The notes below the pieces were generated by a model. It ran no database searches and was not told where the DNA came from. It saw nothing but the letters and a program-made list of their open reading frames with translations. Shown in pieces: positions 50,884-59,690 of a stretch of DNA of 64,000 bases. Position numbers and translations under genes: made by a program. Origin of the DNA: SVQP01 sp045650025. GTDB taxonomy: Bacteria; Bacillota; Clostridia; Oscillospirales; CAG-272. The stretch lies in the NCBI GenBank assembly GCA_045650025.1, contig JAZRQR010000003.1, forward strand, positions 1 to 64,000, in the 5' to 3' direction. The stretch's first letter is position 1. Each line of letters starts with the position of its first letter.

Positions 50884-52440
50884 ATGAAATTTCAAGTGTT
50901 TTCCGAAAACGAGTGGATCTATCCGGATACCGTGATCACGGAGCAAAATATTGCAACTTTGTACGCTGCGCGAAATGCAGATACTTGTTTTCAGGTATTG
51001 ACTGATTACATGTTGATCGATGGAGAACCTATCTCTGCAGAATTTGCGCTGGAGGGATGCGAGACTGTTATATATCAGCTTTTGCCCGCAAAAGTAACGC
51101 TCAACAGCCATGAAAAAGCGTTATGTACCACGGATTATGATTCTGTCAAGCACTTTGTTACCAGACGCGCGCCGTTTGACGTATATGAAATCACGCGCCC
51201 CTTGGACGAAGGGAATACCGAGGCAGGTCGCGCAGCTTTTTACGTGCGCATCAACGTGGACAAGGATGCCCCTGCCGGCGAATTTACCCCCGTGCTTCAT
51301 ATCCATATCGGCACACAGACACTGAGCATTCCGATCTCCTTGAAAATATATCATACCGCCATTCCGTCTTTGGCTGATTCCGAATTCCATATGGTCAACT
51401 GGATCTATTACGATCGTGTCGCACGCGATCATCACGTAGAGATCAGCTCGGACGCATATCTTGAGATCCTGGACCGCTATTTTGAAAACCAGCTAGACAT
51501 GCGAAACGACCATTTGATGATCCCGTCCGGCGTGCCCGTGTACGATGCAAACGGGAACGTCTGCGACTTTGATTTTTCTCACGCCGAATTGGTTGGAAAT
51601 CGCGCCTTGCAGCACGGTTTTAAATTCGTAATGGGTGGCTTTGTTGCAAGATTTATCAACTGGGATGATCCGGATCATATGCTGCTTTGGGATCGCAGCG
51701 TATCTGTGACCTCAATAGAAGGGTATCGTCAGCTCAAGCTTTACTTCATACGCGTCTACGAGTGCGTTAAGCGCAACGGTTGGGAGCAGCATTACATGCA
51801 GTGCCTTGTGGATGAGCCACAGTTTCCCAACAGCTTAGCTTATCGCGCCTTGTCCGGCATTTGTCGTCAATGTGTGCCCGGAGTTATCATCAATGACCCT
51901 GTGGAATCGACCGAATTAGCAGGCGCTTTGGACATCTGGGTGGTCAAGCAGGCGGTGTTTGAAAAATACCTGCAGGACTACAAACGTCTCCAGAGCACAG
52001 GTGAGACAATGTGGCTGTATACCTGCGGTTTTCCTGCAGGGTATACCATGAACCGCGTCATAGATCTGCCACTGGTAGCCAGTCGCTTACCCATGTGGCT
52101 GTGTTACTTGTACGACGCACCCGGTTTTCTGCACTGGGGATACCACGTGCATAATCCCAAGGGACGCTATGATACCAATTATCACATCGATGGCGTCAGT
52201 TATCCCGCAGGAAACGCGCACATTGTCTATCCAATGGAACATATGGTTTGGAACGGTGTTCGTGCACATTTGCAAAGAGCAGGCGCACAGGATTTCGAGC
52301 TGTTTTGCTTGCTTGGCAAACAGGATAAAGACAAGGTAATTGCACTGATCACCAAGGTGTGTCGAAGCTTTGATCATTACGACTTTTCAGCCACCACGCT
52401 GGATCAGACACGCATCGAGCTACTGGAAGCACTTGGTTAG
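50884..52440 (+). CDS. DUF4091-domain protein, cytoplasmic (GH123-like)
   Basis: A 518-aa protein with a DUF4091 domain: MQCLVDEPQFPNS is the counterpart of the YVDEP active-site segment, TMWLYTCGFPAG matches the mid-domain Trp-rich stretch, and the end (PMEHMVWNGVRAHLQRAGAQDFELFCLLG) corresponds to the family C-terminal signature. Unlike the protein at 14746 it has no signal peptide, so it probably acts inside the cell on an imported sugar. ATG 50884 follows AAGGAG by 7 bases; ATG 50878 is only 1 base from it. Its TAG stop lies within the left end of the inverted-repeat element at 52437. Confidence 0.82.
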   Translation: MKFQVFSENEWIYPDTVITEQNIATLYAARNADTCFQVLTDYMLIDGEPISAEFALEGCETVIYQLLPAKVTLNSHEKALCTTDYDSVKHFVTRRAPFDVYEITRPLDEGNTEAGRAAFYVRINVDKDAPAGEFTPVLHIHIGTQTLSIPISLKIYHTAIPSLADSEFHMVNWIYYDRVARDHHVEISSDAYLEILDRYFENQLDMRNDHLMIPSGVPVYDANGNVCDFDFSHAELVGNRALQHGFKFVMGGFVARFINWDDPDHMLLWDRSVSVTSIEGYRQLKLYFIRVYECVKRNGWEQHYMQCLVDEPQFPNSLAYRALSGICRQCVPGVIINDPVESTELAGALDIWVVKQAVFEKYLQDYKRLQSTGETMWLYTCGFPAGYTMNRVIDLPLVASRLPMWLCYLYDAPGFLHWGYHVHNPKGRYDTNYHIDGVSYPAGNAHIVYPMEHMVWNGVRAHLQRAGAQDFELFCLLGKQDKDKVIALITKVCRSFDHYDFSATTLDQTRIELLEALG

Positions 52441-52718
52441 CCGTACGGGAATCGGACCGAATTGCCCGAGGGCGATGCATTTATGCGTCTTTCGGCGTGC
52501 TTTTACTCGCAAGATTGGTATCTTGCTTCGCAAAATCTCACCAAAATCCATCAAAAATGCATTCGCTCTCGGGTGCGAGCAGTTTTGACGCAGCAGATTT
52601 TTTTGAGCCCAAAAGCTTTCCCCGCAGGGCATATAGGCAATATGTCCAAGGGGAAAGATAAAGGGATCGAGAAAATCTGCTCGTCAAAACCAACTTGGTT
52701 CGACTCCCGTACGGCTAA
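52437..52718. repeat. 282-bp inverted-repeat element with internal hairpins (MITE-like or structured RNA)
   Basis: The ends are inverted copies of about 29 bases sharing TTAGCCGTACGGGA, followed by TCG.ACC..A.TTG with four A/G differences. Between them are two further long inverted pairs: 52465-52482 with 52555-52573, and 52582-52602 with 52671-52690. Each of these encloses another hairpin (52509-52526; 52617-52657). The whole can fold as a branched structure. No protein is encoded. The TAG stop of the rightward gene (52438-52440) and the TAG stop of leftward spoIIP (52717-52715) both lie in the terminal repeats. The outward ends resemble tRNA T-arms (GGTTCGACTCCC) but no tRNA forms. Confidence 0.75.
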
Positions 52719-53815
52719 GGCGTTTCAAATAGTCCTACCAAGCCTTGCGCCGCAACGTCCGCGGTCCGCAAGGCTTCTTCTATGGTGTTGCCGCAGCTTC
52801 CGATCTCCAGCGTCAGGGCAAATGGCAGCAGCTCCCCGTGCAGCGACTGCGACTTGCAGATCACGCTCGCACAGCTGCCGTCAAAGCGCGCGTTCATGCT
52901 GTCGTACAGATGCATGGCGAGTGCAAGATTTGTCTTGCTTGTCGCACCCGCGCCCATGCCGCAGATCACCTGCGCCTGCGCGATCCTCTGCCCGTCCTTG
53001 ACCGCCAGCGAGCGCACGATGTTGCCGTCCGCATCGGTGGTGGCGGCACGGTGCACGTCGATCACGCAGACCAGCCCCGGGTACGCCAGGCGAAAGGCGG
53101 CAATGGCTTCGGCGGCGCGTGTGTACGCATCGCGGTTGGACTGCCCGTCAAACACGGTCTTGCAATGAAGGGTGCCGATGCCCGCCTCGTTAAGCGCCTT
53201 GGCAATGTGCGCACCCACGGCGACCACGCCGTCCGTTCCGTCCTCGCTGCGGGCAAATTCCTCGTCATCGGAGGCTAAGTAAGATGCGCCCTCGCGGTTG
53301 TACCCCTCCCCCGTGTGGGTGTGGATGATCAGCACGCTGATCTGTCCGCGCGGCGCAGGAATACGACAGGACGCCGCCATGACCTCTTGCATATCAATCA
53401 CCCCGTCGGTCTGGTTGACGGGGTTTTGTTGTACGCGAATATCCGCAGGCACAATGGGCACAGCCCCCTGCGGCACGGCAGAAAAATCGTATGCGTACGG
53501 ATCGGGCGCCTCTTGCGCCTCGGTGTTGCTCTCGCTCTCCCCCTCGGTCTGCGTTTCGCTGCCCTCCTCCTCGCTCACGGGCGGCTGCGCAACGCCGCCG
53601 TTTTGCTCGCCTCCCTCCCCGGGCGCAGGGGCGTTCCCCCAAGGCGCAAGGCAGAGCGCCACCACAGCGACCAATGCCACACTCACCAGCGCAACGATCA
53701 GCACGCCGCGCGGCAGCCGCCGCACGCGCCGATGCGCTACCGCACCCGCCTGCTCCCATGCGCGCAGCTCGCGCTTCAAGAATTCGGTCATCCCATTCGT
53801 TTTATGCTCGTCCAT
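52715..53815 (-). CDS. spoIIP: Stage II sporulation protein P
   Basis: A peptidoglycan amidase/endopeptidase of the DMP engulfment machinery, anchored in the mother-cell membrane facing the septum. The 366-aa protein has one N-terminal helix (about 37-57), an acidic Gly/Glu-rich linker (62-105) and the SpoIIP domain with IIHTHTGEGY (164-172, catalytic/zinc site), CVIDVHRAATT (about 250-260) and LTLEIGSCGNTIEEA near the end. ATG 53815 follows GGAGG by 10 bases. It lies 61 bases after gpr, the usual gpr-spoIIP order. The DNA is much richer in G+C than its surroundings, and the stop codon lies in an inverted repeat. Confidence 0.93.
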   Translation of the reverse strand: MDEHKTNGMTEFLKRELRAWEQAGAVAHRRVRRLPRGVLIVALVSVALVAVVALCLAPWGNAPAPGEGGEQNGGVAQPPVSEEEGSETQTEGESESNTEAQEAPDPYAYDFSAVPQGAVPIVPADIRVQQNPVNQTDGVIDMQEVMAASCRIPAPRGQISVLIIHTHTGEGYNREGASYLASDDEEFARSEDGTDGVVAVGAHIAKALNEAGIGTLHCKTVFDGQSNRDAYTRAAEAIAAFRLAYPGLVCVIDVHRAATTDADGNIVRSLAVKDGQRIAQAQVICGMGAGATSKTNLALAMHLYDSMNARFDGSCASVICKSQSLHGELLPFALTLEIGSCGNTIEEALRTADVAAQGLVGLFETP

Positions 53816-53876
53816 TTTCTCTTGACCTCCCCGTGTGTCGTTGCTGCATTGTATGCGCGCCACGGCAAGGATATGC

Positions 53877-54701
53877 TCACATCTCGCCAAGTCCGAAGCA
53901 TGCGCCAATGGCATCTGCCAGCAGCGCCCCGGCACGCAGCACGGTACGGTCAATATCCACGGGCGCGACCAGATAGCGCTCCATGGCGCCTAGATGCCGC
54001 TCCAGCTCCGTACCCACCCCACAGATCCCCGCGCGCGAGAGCGTATCGCAAAGCAGCGTGCCGCAATCCAGCGCGGTGGGCACGCCCAGCGAGATGACCG
54101 GACAGCCAACGCCGCGCGCGTCAATGGCACGGCGGCGGTTTCCCACGCCCGCCCCCGGGCACAAGCCGTGATCCGAGATCTGCACCAGCGTCCCCACGTG
54201 ATCCGCCCTGCCGGTTGCCAGCGCGTCCACCGCCACCACCAGCTCAGCTCTCACCTCGCGCACCACGCCGCGCACAAGCTCAGCCGCCTCCACGCCCGTA
54301 TCACCCAGCACACCCGGCGCGACTGCACAAAGCGCACCCTTCCCAAAGCGCGCAAACGCAGCGCCGTCCAGCAGCTGCACGTGTCGCGTCACCTCAAGCG
54401 CACGCGCCGTGCAGGGCCCTAAGCTGTCGGGCGTGATGCGCGGATTGCCCAGGCACGCCACAAGCACGCAGCGCGGCTGCCGCACAAGCCTTGCCGCCAC
54501 GCCGGCAAGCAGCTCTGCCACGGCACGCGCGGGTGACTGCTGCCCATCGTCCGGCGCAAAATGCACGGTGGCGTATTCCACGCTTTTGCCATGGTGGCGC
54601 TCGGTAATTTCACTTACGCGACAGCCGTGCAGACGGGATTCACGGCGGTGCACGCCGCCTCCTCTTTCGCAGGCAAGATCGGTTCGGATGCTGTGGTCCA
54701 T
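53877..54701 (-). CDS. gpr: Spore germination protease
   Basis: An aspartic-type endopeptidase that degrades small acid-soluble spore proteins at germination; made as a zymogen in the forespore. The 274-aa protein is shorter than most (~330-370). It keeps IRTDLACE (residues 5-12) near the N-terminal processing region, GNPRITPDSLGPC and APGVLGDTGVEAAELVRGV. ATG 54701 follows GGAGGAG by 5 bases. The gene is very GC-rich, with Ala, Arg and Val-rich composition. The upstream region on this strand shows no clear sigma-F or sigma-G promoter by eye. Confidence 0.9.
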   Translation of the reverse strand: MDHSIRTDLACERGGGVHRRESRLHGCRVSEITERHHGKSVEYATVHFAPDDGQQSPARAVAELLAGVAARLVRQPRCVLVACLGNPRITPDSLGPCTARALEVTRHVQLLDGAAFARFGKGALCAVAPGVLGDTGVEAAELVRGVVREVRAELVVAVDALATGRADHVGTLVQISDHGLCPGAGVGNRRRAIDARGVGCPVISLGVPTALDCGTLLCDTLSRAGICGVGTELERHLGAMERYLVAPVDIDRTVLRAGALLADAIGACFGLGEM

Positions 54702-54751
54702 GCTCTCCTCCAAAAAAATTATAAATTATATATTAATTTTTGGTTTTTCTC

Positions 54752-54780
54752 TTGCTTTTTTTCAAGAAATCAGTTATACT
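54752..54780 (+). promoter_or_regulatory. Sigma-A-type promoter of the peptide-binding lipoprotein
   Basis: TTGCTT, 17 bases, TATACT. It lies about 200 bases before the start codon, leaving a long leader. Confidence 0.7.
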
Positions 54781-54786
54781 ATATGT

Positions 54787-54981
54787 AAATATGCGAGTAT
54801 TGGGACTTGCCTATCGGTATGCGCGCGAGGGTTCTGTGCATTGTGTACAGGATCGCCCGCCGAATTTTGTGCGGTTGCACGAATTTTCTTTGGCGCATCG
54901 GTTTGCAAAATCTCAGCACACTCAAGCGGTTGCCTCCGGGCAGCCGTGATCTTTCAAATCCACGAGGAGGAACTCTCAATC
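54787..54981 (+). promoter_or_regulatory. Long 5' leader of unknown role
   Basis: About 195 bases between the likely transcription start and the ATG at 54982. It has no convincing open frame and no T-box or known riboswitch signature that I recognise. Short complementary stretches (for example GCGGTTGC near 54870 and GCAACCGC-like sequence in the opposite sense near 54925) allow local folding. Confidence 0.4.
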
Positions 54982-57210
54982 ATGACAAAGCGCATCCTTG
55001 CATCCGCTCTCTGCCTGGTCATGCTCGTTGGCTCTCTGGCTTGCCTGAGTGCTTGCGGCGACAACAAGGACAAGAAGACCGAAGACAAAGGCCAGTACCT
55101 GACCATGTACCTTTCCGATCAGGTATACGACCTCGACCCTGCCAACGCATTCTATAACGACGGCACCACCACCATTGTAAACCTGCTTTTTGAGACCTTG
55201 TTCAAGCTCAATGATAACGGCAAGGTAAAGAAGTCTCTGGTGCAGAAGTACGTCATCAAAGAAGACGCGGCAGCCAACGAATACAAAATGGATATCTACC
55301 TCAACGAGACCTGCTGGTCCGACGGTACTTATATTTCCGCAAACGACGTTGTTTATGCATGGAAGCGCGTACTGGACGTAGAAAGCTCCTACGATGCAGC
55401 TGCTCTGCTGTACGATATCAAGAACGCCCGCTCCGTTAAGGAAGGCGATATGTCCATCGACGACCTTTGCATTTATGCAGAGGGTGAGCGTATGGTTTCC
55501 GTTGAATTTGAAGGTCCTATCAATTACGACCAGTTCATTCTCAACCTGACCAGCGTGGCACTCGCTCCCCTGCGTGAGGACATCACCGCTAAGCCCGACT
55601 GGGCAAAGAAGCCTGCAACCATCGTGTGCAGCGGTCCCTTCAAGCTGGGTAGAATCGAGTTCGTTGAGAACAGCACCAAGTACTTTGATGCAAACTACGA
55701 GTACACCGAAACCGGCAAGGAAGAGGTAACGGTTGGTAAGGACTTCAAGGAAAGCCTGGTTAAATTCCTGGTTCTTGAGCGCAACTCCTACTACTACCGC
55801 GACGTTGAGAAGGAAGAAAAGCTCGACAAGTTTGTAACCCCCTATAGAATTATTGTAGATTTCTCCATGACCGACGACCAGGTCGCTCAGGCTTACGAGT
55901 CCGGCGCACTGCTGTACGTGGACAACATTCCCTACTCCTGGAGAGTAGACGAGGCTTACGCAAGCCTGCTTAAGGACGTTGACACCGTTGACGCAATGTC
56001 CAACCATACTTACTACTTCAACCAGAATGCTCTGATCGATAACGGCGGCGACGGCGAATACCTGTTTGCCAACAAGACCGTTCGTCAGGTGCTCTCCAAG
56101 GCAATTGACCGTCAGGCAATCGCTGACGCGATCCTTTATGCCGAGGCGGCTACCGGTATCGTTCCCAACGGCGTTTTCAACACCAACGCTGCAAAGGATA
56201 CCTTCCGTGAGGCTGCTACCTCCTCTTACGAGACGCTGACCACCGTAGATGTTGATACCCTGAAGTCTGAGCTTTCCGCTGCAGGCATCAAGGCAAACAA
56301 GTACTCCTTCTCCATCACCGTTGCTGCTTACGACGAAGTTCACGTTGCAATCGCAGAGATGGTTGCGGAGCAGTGGAGCGCACTTGGCTTTGACGTTGAG
56401 GTCAACATGAGAGGCTCCATTACCAACAACGACTACTACAAGTGGACCGAATCCGTTCCTACCGATATCTGTGACGACCTCTACTCCGAGGATCTGCGTG
56501 CAGGTGACTTCGAGGTCATCGCTCTTGACCTGGGTGCTGTTACCGTTGACGCTTACGCAACGCTGGCTCCCTTCGCAAAGGCGTTCTCCGGTCAGGGTAT
56601 GGACATGTCCAACACCGAGAACTACCAGCTCACCGCACACATCACCGGCTTTGATAACGAGGAATACAACAACCTCATGGAGGCAGTTTACTTCCTGCAG
56701 TACTACGGTGACTTCTACAAGTTCTTCTACAACACCGCATACGGCACCGACTACTTCGAGTCCAAGGAAGCAGCTGACGCTGTATACAACACCATCACCG
56801 AGATCTACAACGCATACGGCATTACTCCTTCCGCAAAGACCTTCCTTGAGGACCGCGCAACCCTGTTGCACGCAGCTGAGGACATTCTGATGGAAGAGGT
56901 TCCCGTAACTCCCATCGTTGCAAATCAGCACGCTTCCCTGACCGCAAACAACATCAACAAGGTTAAGGAAACCTACACCAACCCCATCGTCTTCACCAAG
57001 GCTACCGTTTCTGGTTACAACTCCTTCTTGGATAAGGTTGAGAGCTTCCTGGAAGCAAACTTCCAGTCTTACTGTGAAGATAAGCAGTCCTACATTTACA
57101 ACAAGTTCAAGGGTAACGATAAGGTTTACAGCGCCGGCGAATTCTCCTACGAAGGATTCAAGGGTGAATCTTCTCACTACAGCTTCTTGTTTGAAAAGGA
57201 AGGCAAATAA
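54982..57210 (+). CDS. ABC transporter substrate-binding lipoprotein, peptide (OppA) family
   Basis: A 742-aa exported lipoprotein. The lipobox LSAC (Cys25) is followed by a family 5 solute-binding protein: YDLDPANAFYNDGTTTIVNLLFETLF, then WSDGTYISANDVVYAWKRVLD, and KTVRQVLSKAIDRQAIADAI. These bind oligopeptides or similar ligands outside the membrane. It is longer than typical OppA (~540). No opp permease or ATPase genes are adjacent; the unit is monocistronic and ends in a strong terminator, so it must share a transporter encoded elsewhere. GAGGAGG lies 11 bases before the ATG. Confidence 0.9.
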   Translation: MTKRILASALCLVMLVGSLACLSACGDNKDKKTEDKGQYLTMYLSDQVYDLDPANAFYNDGTTTIVNLLFETLFKLNDNGKVKKSLVQKYVIKEDAAANEYKMDIYLNETCWSDGTYISANDVVYAWKRVLDVESSYDAAALLYDIKNARSVKEGDMSIDDLCIYAEGERMVSVEFEGPINYDQFILNLTSVALAPLREDITAKPDWAKKPATIVCSGPFKLGRIEFVENSTKYFDANYEYTETGKEEVTVGKDFKESLVKFLVLERNSYYYRDVEKEEKLDKFVTPYRIIVDFSMTDDQVAQAYESGALLYVDNIPYSWRVDEAYASLLKDVDTVDAMSNHTYYFNQNALIDNGGDGEYLFANKTVRQVLSKAIDRQAIADAILYAEAATGIVPNGVFNTNAAKDTFREAATSSYETLTTVDVDTLKSELSAAGIKANKYSFSITVAAYDEVHVAIAEMVAEQWSALGFDVEVNMRGSITNNDYYKWTESVPTDICDDLYSEDLRAGDFEVIALDLGAVTVDAYATLAPFAKAFSGQGMDMSNTENYQLTAHITGFDNEEYNNLMEAVYFLQYYGDFYKFFYNTAYGTDYFESKEAADAVYNTITEIYNAYGITPSAKTFLEDRATLLHAAEDILMEEVPVTPIVANQHASLTANNINKVKETYTNPIVFTKATVSGYNSFLDKVESFLEANFQSYCEDKQSYIYNKFKGNDKVYSAGEFSYEGFKGESSHYSFLFEKEGK

Positions 57211-57226
57211 TAATTGTTAAAAAATC

Positions 57227-57258
57227 AGCCCTGCGATGCAAATCGCAGGGCTTTTTTT
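57227..57258 (+). terminator. Terminator of the peptide-binding lipoprotein
   Basis: An 11-bp perfect stem (AGCCCTGCGAT / ATCGCAGGGCT) with a 4-base loop and TTTTTTT. Confidence 0.9.
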
Positions 57259-57270
57259 CATGCTAAGGTG

Positions 57271-57299
57271 TAGACAAAGCAGAAATAATGTGATATAAT
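57271..57299 (+). promoter_or_regulatory. Sigma-A-type promoter of the hydrolase-gltX-glnS unit
   Basis: TAGACA, 17 bases, TATAAT with extended TGA, 31 bases upstream of the hydrolase ATG. Confidence 0.75.
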
Positions 57300-57330
57300 A
57301 ATATGAATATTTATGTAACGCGGAGGAAAT

Positions 57331-57948
57331 ATGCAGATTATCAATCTCTTCCCCGGCTCGTACAACTCCAACTGCTACATTCTGGTGCATCAGGGCGAGG
57401 CATTGGTCATTGACCCCAGCGCTTCTGCCAAGTCCATTTTAGCACGCGTGGAGCAAGAGGGCGCCACCTTGAAGGGTATCCTTCTGACGCACGGACACTT
57501 TGACCACATCGTATCCATCGATACGCTGCGCCGCGCTTGTCCCGTTCCACTCATGATCCACGAACAGGATGCAGAGATGCTGGAGGACGGCATCAAAAAC
57601 GCCTTTTCCCTGTTCTTTGGTCAGGACATTTCCTATGCCCCTGCCGAAAGACTTTTGGCACATGGCGACAAGATCAACCTTGGCGGCATGGACATTGAGG
57701 TCGTGCACCTGCCCGGTCACTCCAAGGGCTCGGTTTGCTATTACATTCCCGGTGAGCGCACCATGTTCACGGGAGATTTGCTGTTTGCCGAGGGCTACGG
57801 CAGAGCCGACCTGCACGGCGGTAACGCCTTCCAGCTGCGCACCTCGCTTTGCGCGCTGCGACAGTACCCCAAGAACATTACCATCTACCCCGGACACGGC
57901 GACAGCTGCCCCTTGGGTCGCGCGCTTGACGTGGCATTCTATCTGTAA
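57331..57948 (+). CDS. Metallo-beta-lactamase-fold hydrolase (GloB-like)
   Basis: A 205-aa cytoplasmic zinc hydrolase. LLTHGHFDHI is the HxHxDH metal site, HLPGHSKGSVCYY holds the next His, FTGDLLF the bridging Asp and IYPGHGD the last His, all in order as in the hydroxyacylglutathione hydrolase-like group. The true thioester substrate in a glutathione-poor Clostridium is not known. CGGAGGAA precedes the ATG. It is followed 31 bases later by gltX and likely cotranscribed. Confidence 0.9.
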   Translation: MQIINLFPGSYNSNCYILVHQGEALVIDPSASAKSILARVEQEGATLKGILLTHGHFDHIVSIDTLRRACPVPLMIHEQDAEMLEDGIKNAFSLFFGQDISYAPAERLLAHGDKINLGGMDIEVVHLPGHSKGSVCYYIPGERTMFTGDLLFAEGYGRADLHGGNAFQLRTSLCALRQYPKNITIYPGHGDSCPLGRALDVAFYL

Positions 57949-57979
57949 AATCTATTTATAATATATTGAGGAAACAAAT

Positions 57980-59665
57980 ATGGATTATCAGCTTTTAGCC
58001 GATCTGCTCTTCCCGCAGATCACCAAAACTCCCGCCGATATGGAGGCGGCATATCCCGCAAGACCGCTGCCCGAGGGCGCTAAGGTCACCCGTTTTGCAC
58101 CCAGCCCTACAGGCTTTGTACATTTCGGCGGTCTGTTCCCCACCACCGTGGGCGAGCGTCTGGCACACCAGAGCGGCGGCGTATTTTTCCTGCGTATTGA
58201 AGACACCGACGCAAAGCGCGAGGTTCCCGGTGCAGCCGAGGGTCTGATCAAGACGCTGGCACACTACGGCATCCACTTTGACGAGGGCGCGATCTTGGAC
58301 GAGACCGGCAAGGTCAGCGACCAAGGCGCATACGGCCCTTACAAGCAGAGCGCACGTGCCGAGATCTACCAGACCTACGCAAAGGATCTGGTCAGCCGTG
58401 GTCTGGCTTACCCCTGCTTCACCACCGAGGAGGAGCTGGAGGCGCTGCAGGCAGTCAATAAAAAGGAAGAAATCAAGAACACCGACTGGCAGGCGCAGGC
58501 AGAAGAGCGCCGCGCAGAAATGCTCCGCGCCCGTGCCATTACCATGGACGAGGTCAAGGCAAATCTTGAGGCGGGCAATCCCTTCGTGCTGCGTATTCTG
58601 GCTGACGGTGACCCCAACAAGAAGACCCCCTTTACCGATCTGGTAAGAGGCAAGCTGGACATTCCCGAGAACGACGAGGATTTCGTGCTGCTCAAGTCCG
58701 ACGGTATTCCCACCTACCACTTTGCACACGCAGTGGATGACCACCTGATGGGCACCACGCACGTCATTCGCGGTGAGGAATGGCTGCCCAGCCTGGCAAA
58801 GCACATTCAGCTGTTCAGATACCTGGGCTTCAAGCTGCCCAAGTACATGCACATCTCGCAGATCATGCGTCTGGATGAGTACGGCAACAAGAAGATGCTT
58901 TCCAAGCGCGACATGGGCGCAAACATGGACGACTACGCCGCAATGGGCTATGCTCCCGAATGCGTTTGCGAGTACGTTATGACGCTGCTCAACTCCAACT
59001 ACGAGGAATGGCACGCACAGAACCCCGAAAAGCCCTACACCGAGTTCCCCTTCAACATCAAGAAGATGAGTTCCTCGGGCTGCCTGTTCGACTTTAATAA
59101 GCTTAACGACGTTTCCAAGAACGTCATCTCGCGCATGAGTGCACAGCAGGTAACCGAGTCCGTTACCGAATGGGCACAGACCTACGATTCCGAATTCGGC
59201 GCGCTGCTTGCCCGCGATCAAGCTTACGCTGCAAGCATTTTCGCTATCGGCCGCGGCGGCAAGAAGCCGCGTAAGGACCTGGCTGTCTGGAAGGACGCAC
59301 GCCCCTATATGGGCTTCTTCTACGACGAGCTGTTTGCTCTGACCGAGCAGTACCCCGAGCAGTTTGACAAGGCGGACATCAAGGCTGTGCTGGAAGGCTT
59401 TATCAAGGTCTTTGACATTGCAGACGATATGAACACCTGGTTTGAAAAGATCAAGGAGATCGGTGCAGGTCTTGGCTACACCGCCGACATGAAGGCATAC
59501 AAGGCAGATCCTGCTGCATTCCGCGGCAGCGTAGCAGACGTTTCCATGTTCCTGCGCCTTGCCGTGACCGGTAAGACCAACGCGCCCGACCTTTGGACGG
59601 TTATGCAGATCCTTGGCTATGAGCGCACCGTAGCAAGACTGAACGCAATGCTTGCAACCCTTTAA
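57980..59665 (+). CDS. gltX: Glutamyl-tRNA synthetase
   Basis: Charges tRNA-Glu with glutamate. A 561-aa class I synthetase with RFAPSPTGFVHFGG (the HxGG form of the HIGH motif usual in GluRS, about residues 37-50) preceded by a ~35-residue N-terminal extension, LRIEDTDAKREV, and the KMSKS counterpart KKMLSKRD (about 311-318). The C-terminal anticodon-binding helices follow. ATTGAGGAAAC precedes the ATG. The adjacent glnS implies a discriminating GluRS that need not mischarge tRNA-Gln. Confidence 0.95.
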   Translation: MDYQLLADLLFPQITKTPADMEAAYPARPLPEGAKVTRFAPSPTGFVHFGGLFPTTVGERLAHQSGGVFFLRIEDTDAKREVPGAAEGLIKTLAHYGIHFDEGAILDETGKVSDQGAYGPYKQSARAEIYQTYAKDLVSRGLAYPCFTTEEELEALQAVNKKEEIKNTDWQAQAEERRAEMLRARAITMDEVKANLEAGNPFVLRILADGDPNKKTPFTDLVRGKLDIPENDEDFVLLKSDGIPTYHFAHAVDDHLMGTTHVIRGEEWLPSLAKHIQLFRYLGFKLPKYMHISQIMRLDEYGNKKMLSKRDMGANMDDYAAMGYAPECVCEYVMTLLNSNYEEWHAQNPEKPYTEFPFNIKKMSSSGCLFDFNKLNDVSKNVISRMSAQQVTESVTEWAQTYDSEFGALLARDQAYAASIFAIGRGGKKPRKDLAVWKDARPYMGFFYDELFALTEQYPEQFDKADIKAVLEGFIKVFDIADDMNTWFEKIKEIGAGLGYTADMKAYKADPAAFRGSVADVSMFLRLAVTGKTNAPDLWTVMQILGYERTVARLNAMLATL

Positions 59666-59690
59666 TTTCATCATAATAGAGGATAAAATC

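Noticed and set aside
52690..52720. A tRNA 3' half at the right end of the 282-bp element (GGTTCGACTCCC)
   Set aside because: The bases 5' of the T-loop do not pair with the 3' side, and no D-arm or anticodon arm is upstream. The left end shows the same resemblance, so it is a property of the repeat.
53298..54422. Arg/Pro-rich forward frames opposite spoIIP and gpr
   Set aside because: Consequence of high GC content; the minus strand encodes two recognised sporulation proteins with good ribosome sites.
54976..57177. Antisense frame of about 730 codons opposite the peptide-binding lipoprotein
   Set aside because: Same explanation: Val/Leu/Gly-rich shadow of a clear SBP family 5 gene, with no ribosome site.
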